From CAYQQJ01 sp964419935 (GTDB lineage Bacteria > Pseudomonadota > Gammaproteobacteria > Pseudomonadales > Cellvibrionaceae), in assembly GCA_964419935.1 (NCBI GenBank), contig CAYQQJ010000006.1, positions 62,001-126,000 on the forward strand: a stretch of DNA of 64,000 bases, read 5' to 3'. Numbering within the stretch: the first letter of the stretch is position 1; every line of letters begins with the position of its first letter. Shown in pieces: positions 44,987 through 54,646 of this stretch. Position numbers and translations under genes: made by a program. Under the pieces are notes generated by a model. It was not told the DNA's origin and did not search any database. It saw only the letters and a list, made by a program, of their open reading frames with translations.

Positions 44987-45457
44987 GTGAATATCAACCT
45001 GACTCTAATCGGCCAATCGATCACGTTCCTGGTGTTTATCGCCTTCTGTGCGAAATTCATCTGGCCCGCGCTCATCAATATTATGGCCGAGCGTGAAAAG
45101 CGAATTGCCGAAGGTCTGCAAGCTGCTGATCGTGCCGACAAGGACCTGGAGCTGGCCCAGAAGAAAGCTGCACAACAGTTGACCGAAGCCAAGCAGCAGG
45201 CGTCGACCATTGTTGATCAAGCGAACAAGCGTGCCAGCCAGATTGTTGAAGAAGCCAAAGAAACGGCCCGTACCGAAGCTGATCGCATTAAGGCTTTGGC
45301 AGACGCTGAAGTTGAGCAACAGGTTCAGCGAGCCAAAGAAGACCTGCGTCGCCAGGTCGCAGCCTTGGCTTTGGCGGGTGCGGAACAGATTCTTGGATCT
45401 GCTATCGACAAGAAAGCTCACTCCGCTATCGTTGACCAACTGGCTAATCAGCTTTAA
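44987..45457 (+). CDS. atpF: ATP synthase F0 subunit b
   Basis: Peripheral stalk subunit (156 residues; E. coli 156). One N-terminal membrane helix (about 5-25), then a long charged coiled coil ending SAIVDQLANQL. It begins with GTG (MNINLTLIGQSITFLVFIAF), with AAGAGGT upstream. It lies between atpE and atpH as usual. Confidence 0.97.
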   Translation: MNINLTLIGQSITFLVFIAFCAKFIWPALINIMAEREKRIAEGLQAADRADKDLELAQKKAAQQLTEAKQQASTIVDQANKRASQIVEEAKETARTEADRIKALADAEVEQQVQRAKEDLRRQVAALALAGAEQILGSAIDKKAHSAIVDQLANQL

Positions 45458-45486
45458 GGCTCTATGACCATCGAGGAGAAAGTCTA

Positions 45487-46023
45487 ATGGCTGAACTGGC
45501 AACCCTGGCACGACCCTATGCGAAAGCTGCATTCCGGCACGCACAGGCCAGTGCGAATCTCGACAGCTGGCTCACCATGTTGACCCTGGCATCTGCAGTA
45601 AGTCAGCAGGATCGCGTGCAGGTATTGCTCGATGCTCCAGGGCTCAGCAGCGAATTCAAGGCACAGGCTTTTGCCGATGTTTGTGGTGAAGCGCTGAGCA
45701 AGGACTTCGTAAATTTTATTCATGTACTGGCGGATAACAAACGGCTGGCGCTTTTATCCGAAATAACCGAGCAGTATTCCGCATTGAAATCCCAGTTGGA
45801 AAAGACTGTTGATGTGGAAATTACCACGGCCTTCGCCCTGACACAGGCCGAGCTCGACAAGCTCGGTAAAGCACTGGCCAGCAAGTTGGAAAGAGCGGTA
45901 GAACTGACAAGTCACGTAGATCAAAGCTTGTTGGGCGGCGCATTGGTGCGCGCTGGTGATACCGTCATCGACGGCACAATGCGAGGTCGTCTGACCAAAC
46001 TTGCCGAAACACTTACCGCCTAA
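45487..46023 (+). CDS. atpH: ATP synthase F1 subunit delta
   Basis: Stator subunit (178 residues) linking F1 to subunit b. The N-terminal helical domain begins ATLARPYAKAAFRHA, and the C-terminal signature DQSLLGGALVRAGDTVIDGTMRGRL is characteristic. GAGGAGA precedes the start. It is 24 bases upstream of atpA. Confidence 0.97.
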   Translation: MAELATLARPYAKAAFRHAQASANLDSWLTMLTLASAVSQQDRVQVLLDAPGLSSEFKAQAFADVCGEALSKDFVNFIHVLADNKRLALLSEITEQYSALKSQLEKTVDVEITTAFALTQAELDKLGKALASKLERAVELTSHVDQSLLGGALVRAGDTVIDGTMRGRLTKLAETLTA

Positions 46024-46047
46024 TCGAACAGGATTGAGGAACAGAGC

Positions 46048-47592
46048 ATGCAGCAACTGAATCCTTCGGAAATCAGTGACATTATCAAGCAGCGCATCGA
46101 GAGTCTCGATGTAACTGTCAAAGCACAAAACGAAGGTACCGTCGTTTCAGTCAGTGACGGTATTATTCGCATTCACGGTTTGGCCGACGTTATGTACGGC
46201 GAAATGATCGAGTTTGAAGGCGGCATCTTCGGTATGGCCCTGAACCTGGAGCGCGACTCGGTCGGTGCGGTGGTTCTGGGGGACTATCAAGGTGTTGCCG
46301 AAGGACAGACCTGTAAATGTACCGGTCGTATTCTGGAAGTTCCCGTGGGTCCCGAACTGCAAGGTCGAGTTGTGGACGCTCTCGGAAATCCTATCGATGG
46401 CAAAGGCCCGATCAATACCTCCAAGACCGACGCAATTGAAAAAATTGCTCCCGGCGTAATTGCCCGTCAATCGGTTGATCAGCCGGTACAAACCGGTATG
46501 AAAGCCATTGATGCCATGGTGCCAATCGGCCGAGGCCAGCGGGAATTGATCATCGGTGACCGTCAAACCGGTAAAACGGCGGTGGCGATCGACGCGATCA
46601 TTAACCAGAAAAATACCGGCATCAAATGTATCTATGTTGCCATCGGCCAGAAAGCCTCATCGGTTGCCGCAGTGGTGCGCAAGCTGGAAGAGCACGGCGC
46701 CATGGACCACACCATCGTGGTTGCTGCTACCGCCGCCGATCCTGCCGCTATGCAGTTCCTGGCGCCTTTCGCCGGTTGCACCATGGGCGAATACTACCGT
46801 GACCGCGGCGAAGATGCGTTGATCATCTATGATGACTTGACCAAACAAGCCTGGGCTTACCGTCAAATTTCCCTGTTGCTGCGTCGTCCGCCGGGTCGTG
46901 AAGCTTACCCTGGTGACGTTTTCTACTTGCACTCACGTCTGCTCGAGCGCGCTGCGCGAGTTAATGCCGCTGAAGTGGAAAGGCTGACCAACGGCGAAGT
47001 TAAAGGCAAGACCGGTTCACTGACTGCCCTGCCTTTGATCGAAACCCAAGCGGGTGACGTTTCCGCTTTCGTACCGACCAACGTAATCTCCATCACCGAT
47101 GGCCAGATCTTCCTGGAATCCGACCTGTTCAACGCAGGTATCCGCCCGGCAATGAACGCCGGTGTTTCGGTTTCCCGCGTGGGTGGTTCCGCCCAGACGA
47201 AGGTAATCAAGAAACTGTCCGGTGGTATTCGTACAGCACTGGCGCAATACCGTGAACTGGCGGCCTTCTCCCAGTTTGCGTCCGATCTGGACGAAGCGAC
47301 CAAGGCACAGCTGGAGCACGGCGAGCGCGTCACCGAGCTGATGAAGCAAAAGCAGTATTCGCCCCAATCAGTGTCAGAGATGGCCACGGTTCTGTTTGCT
47401 GCCAACGAAGGTTTCCTGTCCGACATCGAAGTCAACAAGATCGGCAGTTTTGAAGCGGCGCTGTTGTCTTATATGCACAGTGAACACGCAGATCTGATGA
47501 AGACTTTGGATGAAACAGGCAATTACAACGACGAGATTGCCGGCACCTTCAAATCAGCATTGGAAAAATTCAAAGCCACCCAAACTTGGTAG
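46048..47592 (+). CDS. atpA: ATP synthase F1 subunit alpha
   Basis: Regulatory nucleotide-binding subunit of the F1 hexamer (514 residues; E. coli 513). Visible are the N-terminal MQQLNPSEISDIIKQRIE, the P-loop GDRQTGKTA (about 170-178), and the alpha-signature segment around PAMNAGVSVSRVGGSAQ. No insertion or truncation is seen. Confidence 0.99.
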   Translation: MQQLNPSEISDIIKQRIESLDVTVKAQNEGTVVSVSDGIIRIHGLADVMYGEMIEFEGGIFGMALNLERDSVGAVVLGDYQGVAEGQTCKCTGRILEVPVGPELQGRVVDALGNPIDGKGPINTSKTDAIEKIAPGVIARQSVDQPVQTGMKAIDAMVPIGRGQRELIIGDRQTGKTAVAIDAIINQKNTGIKCIYVAIGQKASSVAAVVRKLEEHGAMDHTIVVAATAADPAAMQFLAPFAGCTMGEYYRDRGEDALIIYDDLTKQAWAYRQISLLLRRPPGREAYPGDVFYLHSRLLERAARVNAAEVERLTNGEVKGKTGSLTALPLIETQAGDVSAFVPTNVISITDGQIFLESDLFNAGIRPAMNAGVSVSRVGGSAQTKVIKKLSGGIRTALAQYRELAAFSQFASDLDEATKAQLEHGERVTELMKQKQYSPQSVSEMATVLFAANEGFLSDIEVNKIGSFEAALLSYMHSEHADLMKTLDETGNYNDEIAGTFKSALEKFKATQTW

Positions 47593-47637
47593 TTTCGAGC
47601 TGCAAGCGGTAAGAAACTACCCGAAGCGAGATAGGTA

Positions 47638-48498
47638 ATGGCAAGCGGAAAAGAAATACGTACTCAGATCGGCAGTATTAAAAATACGCAAAAGATCACC
47701 AGTGCCATGGAAATGGTAGCTGCGAGTAAAATGCGTAGAGCCCAGGAACGCATGCAAACCGGCAAGCCATACGCCCAGCGTATGCGTGCCGTAGTCGGGC
47801 ACCTGGCAAATGCCAATCCCGAGTACCGGCATGAATACTTGGTGGAGCGTGAGGTAAAGCGTGTAGGTTACATCATCGTCTCCACTGACCGTGGTCTTTG
47901 TGGTGGTTTGAATACCAACGTGTTCAAGAAGGCGATTGTCGACAGCAAACAGTGGGCTGACCAGGGCGTGGGCGTAGATCTTTGCCTGATCGGTGCCAAA
48001 GCAGCAAGCTTCTTCAACAGCGTTGGCGGTAATATTGTTGCCAGCGTGCGTGATATTGGTGAAGCGCCAACTGTTGCCAAGCTGATCGGTAGCGTCAAGG
48101 TGATGCTCGACGCATTCAGCGACGGCAAAATTGACAAGCTGTTTTTGGTGGGCAACGAATTCGTCAACACCATGACCCAGGTACCTTATGTGCAACAGGT
48201 GTTGCCCCTGCTGGCAGATGAAGATGTAAAGCTTCAACACCAGTGGGACTACCTTTATGAACCGGACGCCCGTGAACTGCTGGACGGTTTGTTAACACGT
48301 TATATCGAATCACAGGTGTATCAGGCAGTGGTGGAGAACGGCGCGAGCGAACAGGCCGCGCGGATGATCGCCATGAAGAATGCCACAGACAATGCCGGCA
48401 ACCTGATTGATGATTTGCAATTGGTCTATAACAAAGCGCGCCAGGCAGCCATTACGCAAGAGCTGTCGGAAATCGTCAGCGGCGCTTCTGCTGTTTAA
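47638..48498 (+). CDS. atpG: ATP synthase F1 subunit gamma
   Basis: Central rotor shaft (286 residues; E. coli 287). N-terminal helix KEIRTQIGSIKNTQKITSAMEMVAASKMR, and C-terminal helix MKNATDNAGNLIDDLQLVYNKARQAAITQELSEIVSGA. Both are diagnostic. It lies between atpA and atpD. Confidence 0.99.
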   Translation: MASGKEIRTQIGSIKNTQKITSAMEMVAASKMRRAQERMQTGKPYAQRMRAVVGHLANANPEYRHEYLVEREVKRVGYIIVSTDRGLCGGLNTNVFKKAIVDSKQWADQGVGVDLCLIGAKAASFFNSVGGNIVASVRDIGEAPTVAKLIGSVKVMLDAFSDGKIDKLFLVGNEFVNTMTQVPYVQQVLPLLADEDVKLQHQWDYLYEPDARELLDGLLTRYIESQVYQAVVENGASEQAARMIAMKNATDNAGNLIDDLQLVYNKARQAAITQELSEIVSGASAV

Positions 48499-48546
48499 GA
48501 TCTTTCATTTGAATTCAAACTTTAAAATTTGGTAGAGGAACCTGAC

Positions 48547-49935
48547 ATGAGTAGCGGACGTATCGTACAGATTATCGGTGCGGTAATCGACGTGGAATTC
48601 CCACGCGATTCTGTACCCAAGATTTACGACGCTTTGATCGTGGCCGACAAAGGTTTAACCCTCGAAGTACAGCAACAACTGGGTGATGGCGTTGTGCGTA
48701 CTATCGCCATGGGGTCTTCGGAAGGCATCAGTCGCGGTTTGGCAGTCGACAACACTAACAACCCGATTTCCGTACCCGTGGGTGCTGAAACGCTGGGTCG
48801 CATTATGGACGTATTGGGCAACCCGATTGATGAAGCGGGTGCAATCGGCGAACAGGTTCGTATGCCTATTCACCGCAAAGCGCCCTCTTATGATGAACTC
48901 GCGGCTTCTGCAGACCTGCTGGAAACCGGCATCAAGGTTATTGATCTGGTTTGTCCGTTCGCCAAAGGTGGTAAGGTTGGTCTGTTCGGTGGTGCCGGTG
49001 TGGGCAAAACCGTCAACATGATGGAACTGATCAACAATATCGCCAAAGAGCACAGCGGCTTGTCAGTTTTCGCTGGTGTGGGTGAGCGTACTCGTGAAGG
49101 TAACGACTTCTACCACGAAATGAAAGAGTCCAACGTACTGGACAAAGTGGCCATGGTTTACGGCCAGATGAACGAGCCGCCCGGCAACCGTCTGCGTGTT
49201 GCTTTGACCGGCTTGACCATGGCGGAAAAATTCCGTGATGAAGGCCGTGACGTGTTGTTCTTTGTGGACAACATCTATCGTTACACACTGGCCGGTACTG
49301 AAGTATCCGCACTGCTGGGCCGTATGCCTTCTGCAGTGGGTTATCAGCCAACTCTGGCAGAAGAAATGGGTGTATTGCAGGAGCGTATTACCTCAACCAA
49401 AACCGGTTCCATTACATCGGTACAGGCCGTTTACGTTCCTGCGGATGACTTGACTGACCCGTCACCTGCTACCACCTTCGCGCACCTGGATTCCACCGTT
49501 GTACTGAGTCGTGATATCGCCTCCAAAGGTATCTACCCGGCTATCGATCCATTGGATTCCACTTCACGCCAGTTGGATCCGCTGATCATTGGTCAGGATC
49601 ACTACGACTGTGCCCGTGGTGTTCAGTCTGTATTGCAACGCTACAAAGAGTTGAAAGATATCATCGCGATTCTCGGTATGGATGAACTGTCGGAAGAAGA
49701 CAAGCTGACAGTATCCCGTGCTCGTAAAATTGAGCGTTTCCTGTCTCAGCCTTTCCACGTTGCAGAAGTTTTCACCGGCTCACCGGGTGTTTACGTAACA
49801 CTGAAAGACACCATCGCCGGCTTCAAAGGCATTCTAGCCGGGGACTACGACCACCTGCCCGAGCAGGCGTTCTACATGGTTGGCACCATCGACGAAGCTG
49901 TCGAAAAAGCCAACAAAATGAAGAAAGCTGCATAA
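48547..49935 (+). CDS. atpD: ATP synthase F1 subunit beta
   Basis: Catalytic subunit (462 residues). I start at the ATG at 48547 (MSSGRIVQIIGAVIDVEFPR) with AGAGGAA seven bases upstream; the frame is open six codons further to a GTG-type start that would cover this site. The P-loop is GGAGVGKTVNM (about 150-160), with the catalytic GERTREGNDFYHEM and DNIYRYTLAGTEVSALLGR regions. DNIYRYT is a small variation from the common DNIYRFT. Confidence 0.99.
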   Translation: MSSGRIVQIIGAVIDVEFPRDSVPKIYDALIVADKGLTLEVQQQLGDGVVRTIAMGSSEGISRGLAVDNTNNPISVPVGAETLGRIMDVLGNPIDEAGAIGEQVRMPIHRKAPSYDELAASADLLETGIKVIDLVCPFAKGGKVGLFGGAGVGKTVNMMELINNIAKEHSGLSVFAGVGERTREGNDFYHEMKESNVLDKVAMVYGQMNEPPGNRLRVALTGLTMAEKFRDEGRDVLFFVDNIYRYTLAGTEVSALLGRMPSAVGYQPTLAEEMGVLQERITSTKTGSITSVQAVYVPADDLTDPSPATTFAHLDSTVVLSRDIASKGIYPAIDPLDSTSRQLDPLIIGQDHYDCARGVQSVLQRYKELKDIIAILGMDELSEEDKLTVSRARKIERFLSQPFHVAEVFTGSPGVYVTLKDTIAGFKGILAGDYDHLPEQAFYMVGTIDEAVEKANKMKKAA

Positions 49936-50020
49936 GAGCAGGTCCATCCGGGTTTCGCCTGTTTTATCCGTGGCGAAACTCCGGATCAGAGTAGTCAATT
50001 GAACAAGAGAGGCTTAAACT

Positions 50021-50446
50021 ATGGCGATGACCGTACATTGCGACATCGTTAGCGCCGAAGAGGCGATTTTCTCTGGCCTGGTGGAAATGCTGATTGCCGC
50101 GGGCACCGAAGGCGATCTGGGGATTGGCTACGGTCATGCTCCACTGCTTACCGGTCTCCAGCCCGGACCGGTGCGCGTGAAAAAGCTCAACGGCGAAGAG
50201 GAAGTTTTCTACGTGTCCGGTGGCTTTCTGGAAGTGCAGCCTCATGTGGTCACCATTTTGGCGGATACCGCATTGCGCGCCGGCGACATGGATGAAGCCG
50301 CTGCACTGGAAGCAAAAAAGCAAGCGGAAAGCGCGTTGAACAACCAAAGTGGAGAAGTCGACTACAGCCGCGCAGCGACCCAGTTGGCCGAAGCCGCAGC
50401 TCAGCTTCGCACACTCCAGGCCATTCGCAAGAAAGGCCGCAAATAG
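50021..50446 (+). CDS. atpC: ATP synthase F1 subunit epsilon
   Basis: Rotor subunit and inhibitor of ATP hydrolysis (141 residues). The N-terminal beta-sandwich (TVHCDIVSAEEAIFSGLVEML, GDLGIGYGHAPLLTGL) and the two-helix C-terminal domain (ALEAKKQAESALNN to AIRKKGRK) are both present. AAGAGAGG precedes the ATG. It ends the operon before a strong terminator. Confidence 0.98.
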   Translation: MAMTVHCDIVSAEEAIFSGLVEMLIAAGTEGDLGIGYGHAPLLTGLQPGPVRVKKLNGEEEVFYVSGGFLEVQPHVVTILADTALRAGDMDEAAALEAKKQAESALNNQSGEVDYSRAATQLAEAAAQLRTLQAIRKKGRK

Positions 50447-50496
50447 CCTGGCGCATTGCTGAATTGTGCAGAACCGCTGACCACGGCGAATAAATA

Positions 50497-50524
50497 AAAA
50501 GGGTAGCGAGAGCTACCCTTTTTT
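50497..50524 (+). terminator. atp operon terminator
   Basis: AAAA-GGGTAGC-GAGA-GCTACCC-TTTTTT: a perfect 7-bp stem with a GAGA tetraloop, flanked by A and T runs, 50 bases past atpC. The flanking A run means it may also work in the opposite direction. Confidence 0.95.
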
Positions 50525-50631
50525 CATTGTCTTAGGCAAATTGTTTACGACTTTACGAAAAGCAGTTCAACCTATCCAGTAACAGCCTGTTACTTATACA
50601 CATGACATTTCGAAAGGAGCCCCGGATCTCA

Positions 50632-52017
50632 ATGGACGGCAACACACTTCCCTTGGAACTTATCGTCCTCGCGGCCGGCAAAGGTACGCGCATGCACTCG
50701 CGCTTGCCCAAAGTCCTGCACTCCATCGGTGGCCAACCGATGATTCGTCATGTGCTTGATCGCGCCCGGGAGCTAAATGCTCAGACCATCAACGTCGTTG
50801 TAGGTCATGAAGCGGCACAAATTCAGGCAGCGCTCGCTAACGATTCGGTGCGTTTCGTGCAACAGGCTGAGCAGCTGGGCACCGGCCATGCCGTCATGCA
50901 GGCACTGCCCAACATCACGGCGGATAGCATCGTGTTGTTGTTATGTGGTGACGTGCCGCTCATCAAAACCCAAACCCTGCAAACCTTGACCGCTTTGGTT
51001 GATGGTCAGCATATGGGATTGCTAACGGCACACATGACCGACCCCACCGGTTACGGTCGCATAGTGCGCGATGTTCGCGGTAAGGTAAGGGCGATCGTAG
51101 AACAGAAGGACGCCACTGTTGATCAGCAAGCCATTCGGGAAATCAATTCCGGCATCATGGCGGTGCGCGGGAGCCATTTGCTGAGCTGGATTCCTCAGTT
51201 GTCGAACAACAACGCGCAGAATGAATATTATCTCACTGATATCATTAGACTGGCACAGGCCGATGATGTTGCCATTGCCACACTGGTGACTGACGACCTG
51301 AATGAAATTGCCGGCGTCAACAATCGGTTGCAACAAGCGCAACTGGAACGTGCATTTCAGCAGCGCGAAGCGCAACGACTGATGACCAATGGTCTGACCC
51401 TGGCGGACCCGGCACGCTTCGATTTGCGCGGTAAACTCACAACGGGTTTCGATTGCAGTATCGACATAAATTGCGTCATCGAAGGTGACGTGGTGCTGGG
51501 TGACGGTGTGACTGTTGGGCCGAACTGCTATTTGAAAGACGCGACTATAGGCTCCAACGTGGAAATTCTCGCCAACAGTTTGCTGGAAAATGCCACTGTC
51601 GCGGAAAGCTGCACCATTGGACCCTTTGCGCGATTGCGCCCCGGTACCCAACTCGAAGCAGGAGCGAAAATAGGTAATTTCGTTGAAACCAAGAATGCGC
51701 AAATTGGCCTGGGTAGTAAGGTCAATCACCTGAGTTACGTCGGTGATGCTACCGTCGGCAACGACGTTAATATTGGTGCCGGCACCATTACCTGTAACTA
51801 TGACGGGGCAAACAAATTCCGTACGGAAATTGGTGATAATGTTTTTGTCGGTTCCAACTCCGCCCTGATTGCGCCCGTCAATCTCGCCGAGGGTGCGACG
51901 GTTGCGGCCGGATCTACAGTGACTGGCGATGTTGGCAAGGGACAACTGGGTGTTGCCCGCGCGCGCCAGCGCAATATCGATGGTTGGCAACGGCCGAAGA
52001 AACAACCCAAAAATTAA
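50632..52017 (+). CDS. glmU: Bifunctional UDP-GlcNAc pyrophosphorylase / glucosamine-1-phosphate acetyltransferase
   Basis: Makes UDP-N-acetylglucosamine for peptidoglycan and lipopolysaccharide. The N-terminal uridyltransferase domain has LAAGKGTRMHSRLPKVLH. The C-terminal left-handed beta-helix acetyltransferase carries hexapeptide repeats and ends GVARARQRNIDGW. I prefer the ATG at 50632 (461 residues; E. coli 456) because AAAGGAG lies upstream of it, although at a long 12-13 base spacing. The ATG at 50602 gives ten extra residues, with no ribosome-binding site. The glmS gene follows immediately. Confidence 0.97.
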   Translation: MDGNTLPLELIVLAAGKGTRMHSRLPKVLHSIGGQPMIRHVLDRARELNAQTINVVVGHEAAQIQAALANDSVRFVQQAEQLGTGHAVMQALPNITADSIVLLLCGDVPLIKTQTLQTLTALVDGQHMGLLTAHMTDPTGYGRIVRDVRGKVRAIVEQKDATVDQQAIREINSGIMAVRGSHLLSWIPQLSNNNAQNEYYLTDIIRLAQADDVAIATLVTDDLNEIAGVNNRLQQAQLERAFQQREAQRLMTNGLTLADPARFDLRGKLTTGFDCSIDINCVIEGDVVLGDGVTVGPNCYLKDATIGSNVEILANSLLENATVAESCTIGPFARLRPGTQLEAGAKIGNFVETKNAQIGLGSKVNHLSYVGDATVGNDVNIGAGTITCNYDGANKFRTEIGDNVFVGSNSALIAPVNLAEGATVAAGSTVTGDVGKGQLGVARARQRNIDGWQRPKKQPKN

Positions 52018-52080
52018 ATGTTCGTCCGCGTTCTGCGGAGCCAGTTCGGCTTATTAAAAATCCTCAAAGGTTTATGTTCT

Positions 52081-53910
52081 ATGTGTGGAATCGTTGGTGC
52101 TGTCAGTCAAAGGAATGTCGTCAATATCCTGGTCGAGGGTTTAAAGCGCCTGGAATACCGTGGTTATGATTCTGCTGGTGCTGCAGTACTGCAGAACGAT
52201 GGCGAGCTGCTTATTCAAAAATCCGCAGGTAAGGTCTCACAACTGGCAGAACTCATTGCCACCACGCCCATGCCCGGCGGTCTCGGTATCGCGCACACCC
52301 GATGGGCGACCCACGGCGTGCCGAACACGGTCAATGCTCATCCCCATCGCTCGGGCAAAGTTGCGGTAGTTCACAATGGCATCATCGAAAACTATCAGGA
52401 GTTGCGCACAGAGCTGCGCGACAAGGGTTACGAATTCCTTTCGGAAACCGATACTGAAGTGATTGCGCATCTGTTACAGGAACATTTAAAGCACACGGAT
52501 TCACTGCTCGACGCCATCAAAACCAGCATCAAACGCTTGCGCGGCGCCTACGGTCTGGCTGCGATATCCACCGATGAACCCGACAGTGTTGTGGTGGCAC
52601 GCAGCGGCAGTCCATTGGTTATTGGTGTGGGTATTGATGAAAATTTTATTGCGTCGGATCAGTTGGCACTGAGGCAGGTGACGGATCGTTTCATCTATCT
52701 GGAAGAAGGTGATATTGCACAAGTCTCTGCCAATGCCATCGACATCATTGATAGTGCGTTCAACCGCGTTGAACGAAAAATCACCACCATTTCCGACAGT
52801 GTCGATGCCGCTGAAAAAGGCCCTTACCGACACTACATGCTGAAAGAGATTTTTGAACAGCCTGCGGCCATTCAACGTACCCTGGAAGGCCGACTCGGTT
52901 CCGACAAGGTGCTGGAAGAGGCTTTCGGCAGCAAGGCCCATGAAATTTTCGAGAAAATTGACGCGGTGCAAATCGTCGCCTGCGGTACCAGCTACCATTC
53001 GGGCCTGGTCGCCAAATACGCATTCGAAGAATGGGCCAATATTCCCTGCCACGTGGACATTGCTTCGGAATTCCGCTATCGCAAAATCATTGTGCCGCAG
53101 AACACCCTGTTCGTCACCATTTCTCAATCCGGTGAAACAGCAGACACCCTGGCCGCCTTGCGCATCGCCAAAGAAAAGGGCTACAGCGCAAGTCTGGCCA
53201 TCTGCAACGTGGCCAACAGCTCGCTGGTGCGTGAATCGGACCTGTCATTGATGACCATGGCCGGCCCCGAAATTGGCGTTGCCTCCACCAAGGCGTTCAC
53301 CACCCAGCTGGTCGCGTTGCAGTTGTTGGGCCTGGTGTTGGGTCGTCGCCACGGCTTGAGCGCAGAAGGTGAAGCGGAGCTGGTGCAGGCGTTGCACAGC
53401 CTGCCTCGTTTGTGTGAAAAAGTATTGGCGCTGGATTCGGTCATCGAAAAACTTGGCGAAGAATTTGTGGAAAAGCACCACGCGTTGTTTCTCGGTCGCG
53501 GCATTCAGTATCCGGTGGCGCTGGAAGGCGCGCTCAAACTCAAGGAAATTTCCTATATCCATGCGGAAGCCTATCCCGCTGGCGAGCTGAAGCACGGGCC
53601 ACTGGCCCTGGTGGATAGCGACATGCCGGTGGTTGCTGTGGCGCCGAACAATGATCTGTTGGAAAAACTGAAATCCAACCTGGAAGAGGTCCAAGCGCGC
53701 GGTGGCGTACTCTATGTATTCGCGGATCAGGCAGCGGGCTTCACTGAAGACGAAAACACCCGCGTAACCGCCTTGCCCCACGTGCCCGCCAGTTTGGAAG
53801 CGATCATCTATACGCTGCCACTGCAACTGCTGTCGTACCACGTCGCCGTATTGCGCGGCACCGATGTGGATCAGCCGCGCAACCTGGCCAAGTCGGTGAC
53901 GGTCGAATAG
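52081..53910 (+). CDS. glmS: Glucosamine-fructose-6-phosphate aminotransferase (isomerizing)
   Basis: Makes glucosamine-6-phosphate from fructose-6-phosphate and glutamine, the entry to amino-sugar synthesis. I start at the ATG at 52081 (609 residues; E. coli 609), because Cys2 must become the N-terminal nucleophile of the glutaminase (MCGIVGAV). The frame is open 21 codons further upstream, but those cannot be translated into an active enzyme. The two SIS domains follow (CGTSYHSGLVAKY; SQSGETADTLAALR), ending with the conserved QPRNLAKSVTVE. The last 40 bases form the attTn7-type target site. Confidence 0.98.
   Translation: MCGIVGAVSQRNVVNILVEGLKRLEYRGYDSAGAAVLQNDGELLIQKSAGKVSQLAELIATTPMPGGLGIAHTRWATHGVPNTVNAHPHRSGKVAVVHNGIIENYQELRTELRDKGYEFLSETDTEVIAHLLQEHLKHTDSLLDAIKTSIKRLRGAYGLAAISTDEPDSVVVARSGSPLVIGVGIDENFIASDQLALRQVTDRFIYLEEGDIAQVSANAIDIIDSAFNRVERKITTISDSVDAAEKGPYRHYMLKEIFEQPAAIQRTLEGRLGSDKVLEEAFGSKAHEIFEKIDAVQIVACGTSYHSGLVAKYAFEEWANIPCHVDIASEFRYRKIIVPQNTLFVTISQSGETADTLAALRIAKEKGYSASLAICNVANSSLVRESDLSLMTMAGPEIGVASTKAFTTQLVALQLLGLVLGRRHGLSAEGEAELVQALHSLPRLCEKVLALDSVIEKLGEEFVEKHHALFLGRGIQYPVALEGALKLKEISYIHAEAYPAGELKHGPLALVDSDMPVVAVAPNNDLLEKLKSNLEEVQARGGVLYVFADQAAGFTEDENTRVTALPHVPASLEAIIYTLPLQLLSYHVAVLRGTDVDQPRNLAKSVTVE
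53871..53910 (+). other. attTn7-type recognition region at glmS 3' end
   Basis: The last codons of glmS encode QPRNLAKSVTVE, the invariant stretch whose DNA is read by TnsD-type Tn7 targeting proteins; insertion normally occurs about 25 bases past the stop. No Tn7 ends or tns genes are seen here, but a non-core cargo region begins just downstream. Confidence 0.55.
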
Positions 53911-53938
53911 CTTTTTACAGGCTGTAGGCGTCGAAATA

Positions 53939-53975
53939 AATCCGGTAAGCTGAAAAAAAGCATACTGGATTTTTT
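53939..53975 (+). terminator. glmS terminator
   Basis: Arms AATCCGGTAAGC and GCATACTGGATT (ten of twelve paired) around an A-rich loop, followed by a T run (53970-53975). It lies 29 bases past glmS. Confidence 0.8.
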
Positions 53976-54514
53976 CATGGGATATCTGCGATGCGTTGCT
54001 AGGCGAGGTCTTTCATGTCCTGCCTGACGAGTGCCTCTTCAAGCGTCATTTCACTCGCTTTCCACCGTTTGGTTGATTTGGCCGGGAGCTTAACGGAGAC
54101 CGCAGGAACACGGCTGCGAAGAAGCCACTTCGTTTGAAAATTCCGCTTTGCTAGGTATAGGCGCACTAATAACTCAAGTTTCGGAGTTGGGTTACAGTCT
54201 ATTATTGCTGAAGTTGATCACTTCGTAAGCAAGGTGTGGTGCTGCAGCGTGAGAGCTTCTAAAAACGCCGTATACATCCCTGTAGGCTCCGGCACAAGGT
54301 CCCTTTTGTGACGGTTTTAGAAACTCTCCCCCTACATCACCACGGTGGCGTATCCACCTGTTGATTTCTTTACCTGTCTGGTTATGAAGAAAGTTACCGC
54401 GAACTCCGAGAGTAATAATCGTCATCCAACATGTGCCAAAACCGGCGTCTCGTCCGTCGTCATGGCCCCGTCGCACGCTTTACGGATTAACCCGCCGATG
54501 CCAGCCTTGACCAG
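53976..54514. other. Gene-poor left end of the glmS-adjacent island
   Basis: About 540 bases without a protein I can support. A long inverted repeat, TTCTAAAA (54258-54265) paired with TTTTAGAA (54323-54330), encloses about 57 bases that include the small palindrome TACA-TCCC-TGTA. This may be a dispersed repeat unit or a structured RNA. The rest looks like decayed sequence. Confidence 0.4.
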
Positions 54515-54643
54515 GTGAAAACTACAGTTTACACTCTGCCAGCGTTAGAGCTGCTCAAATCCGCCATTTTGGACGCCCGGCCCAATGGGGCACGCTATGC
54601 GATATCAGACAGCTCAGCGCATTGCAACCGGGTGGGAGCGTAG
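54515..54643 (+). CDS. Possible small ORF or toxin remnant before antitoxin-like gene
   Basis: GTG-started frame of 42 residues (VKTTVYTLPALELLKSAILD..., ending HCNRVGA) that stops three bases before the start of the HigA-like gene. HigA-type antitoxins of this family usually follow a RelE/HigB-like toxin gene, but I see no toxin motif in this peptide. It may be a decayed toxin, a leader peptide or chance. The tight spacing is the only support. Confidence 0.3.
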   Translation: MKTTVYTLPALELLKSAILDARPNGARYAISDSSAHCNRVGA

Positions 54644-54646
54644 ATC

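Noticed and set aside
53050..53062. CACGTG core inside glmS, considered as a fourth parS
   Set aside because: Flanks do not match the parS consensus; only the 6-bp core is shared.
54192..54476. 94-codon minus-strand frame in the island's left end
   Set aside because: Not recognisable as any family and spans the inverted repeat; kept only as part of the gene-poor stretch.
53911..54514. Tn7 transposon ends next to glmS
   Set aside because: No TGTGGG-type end, no 22-bp Tn7 repeats and no tns genes found in the window.
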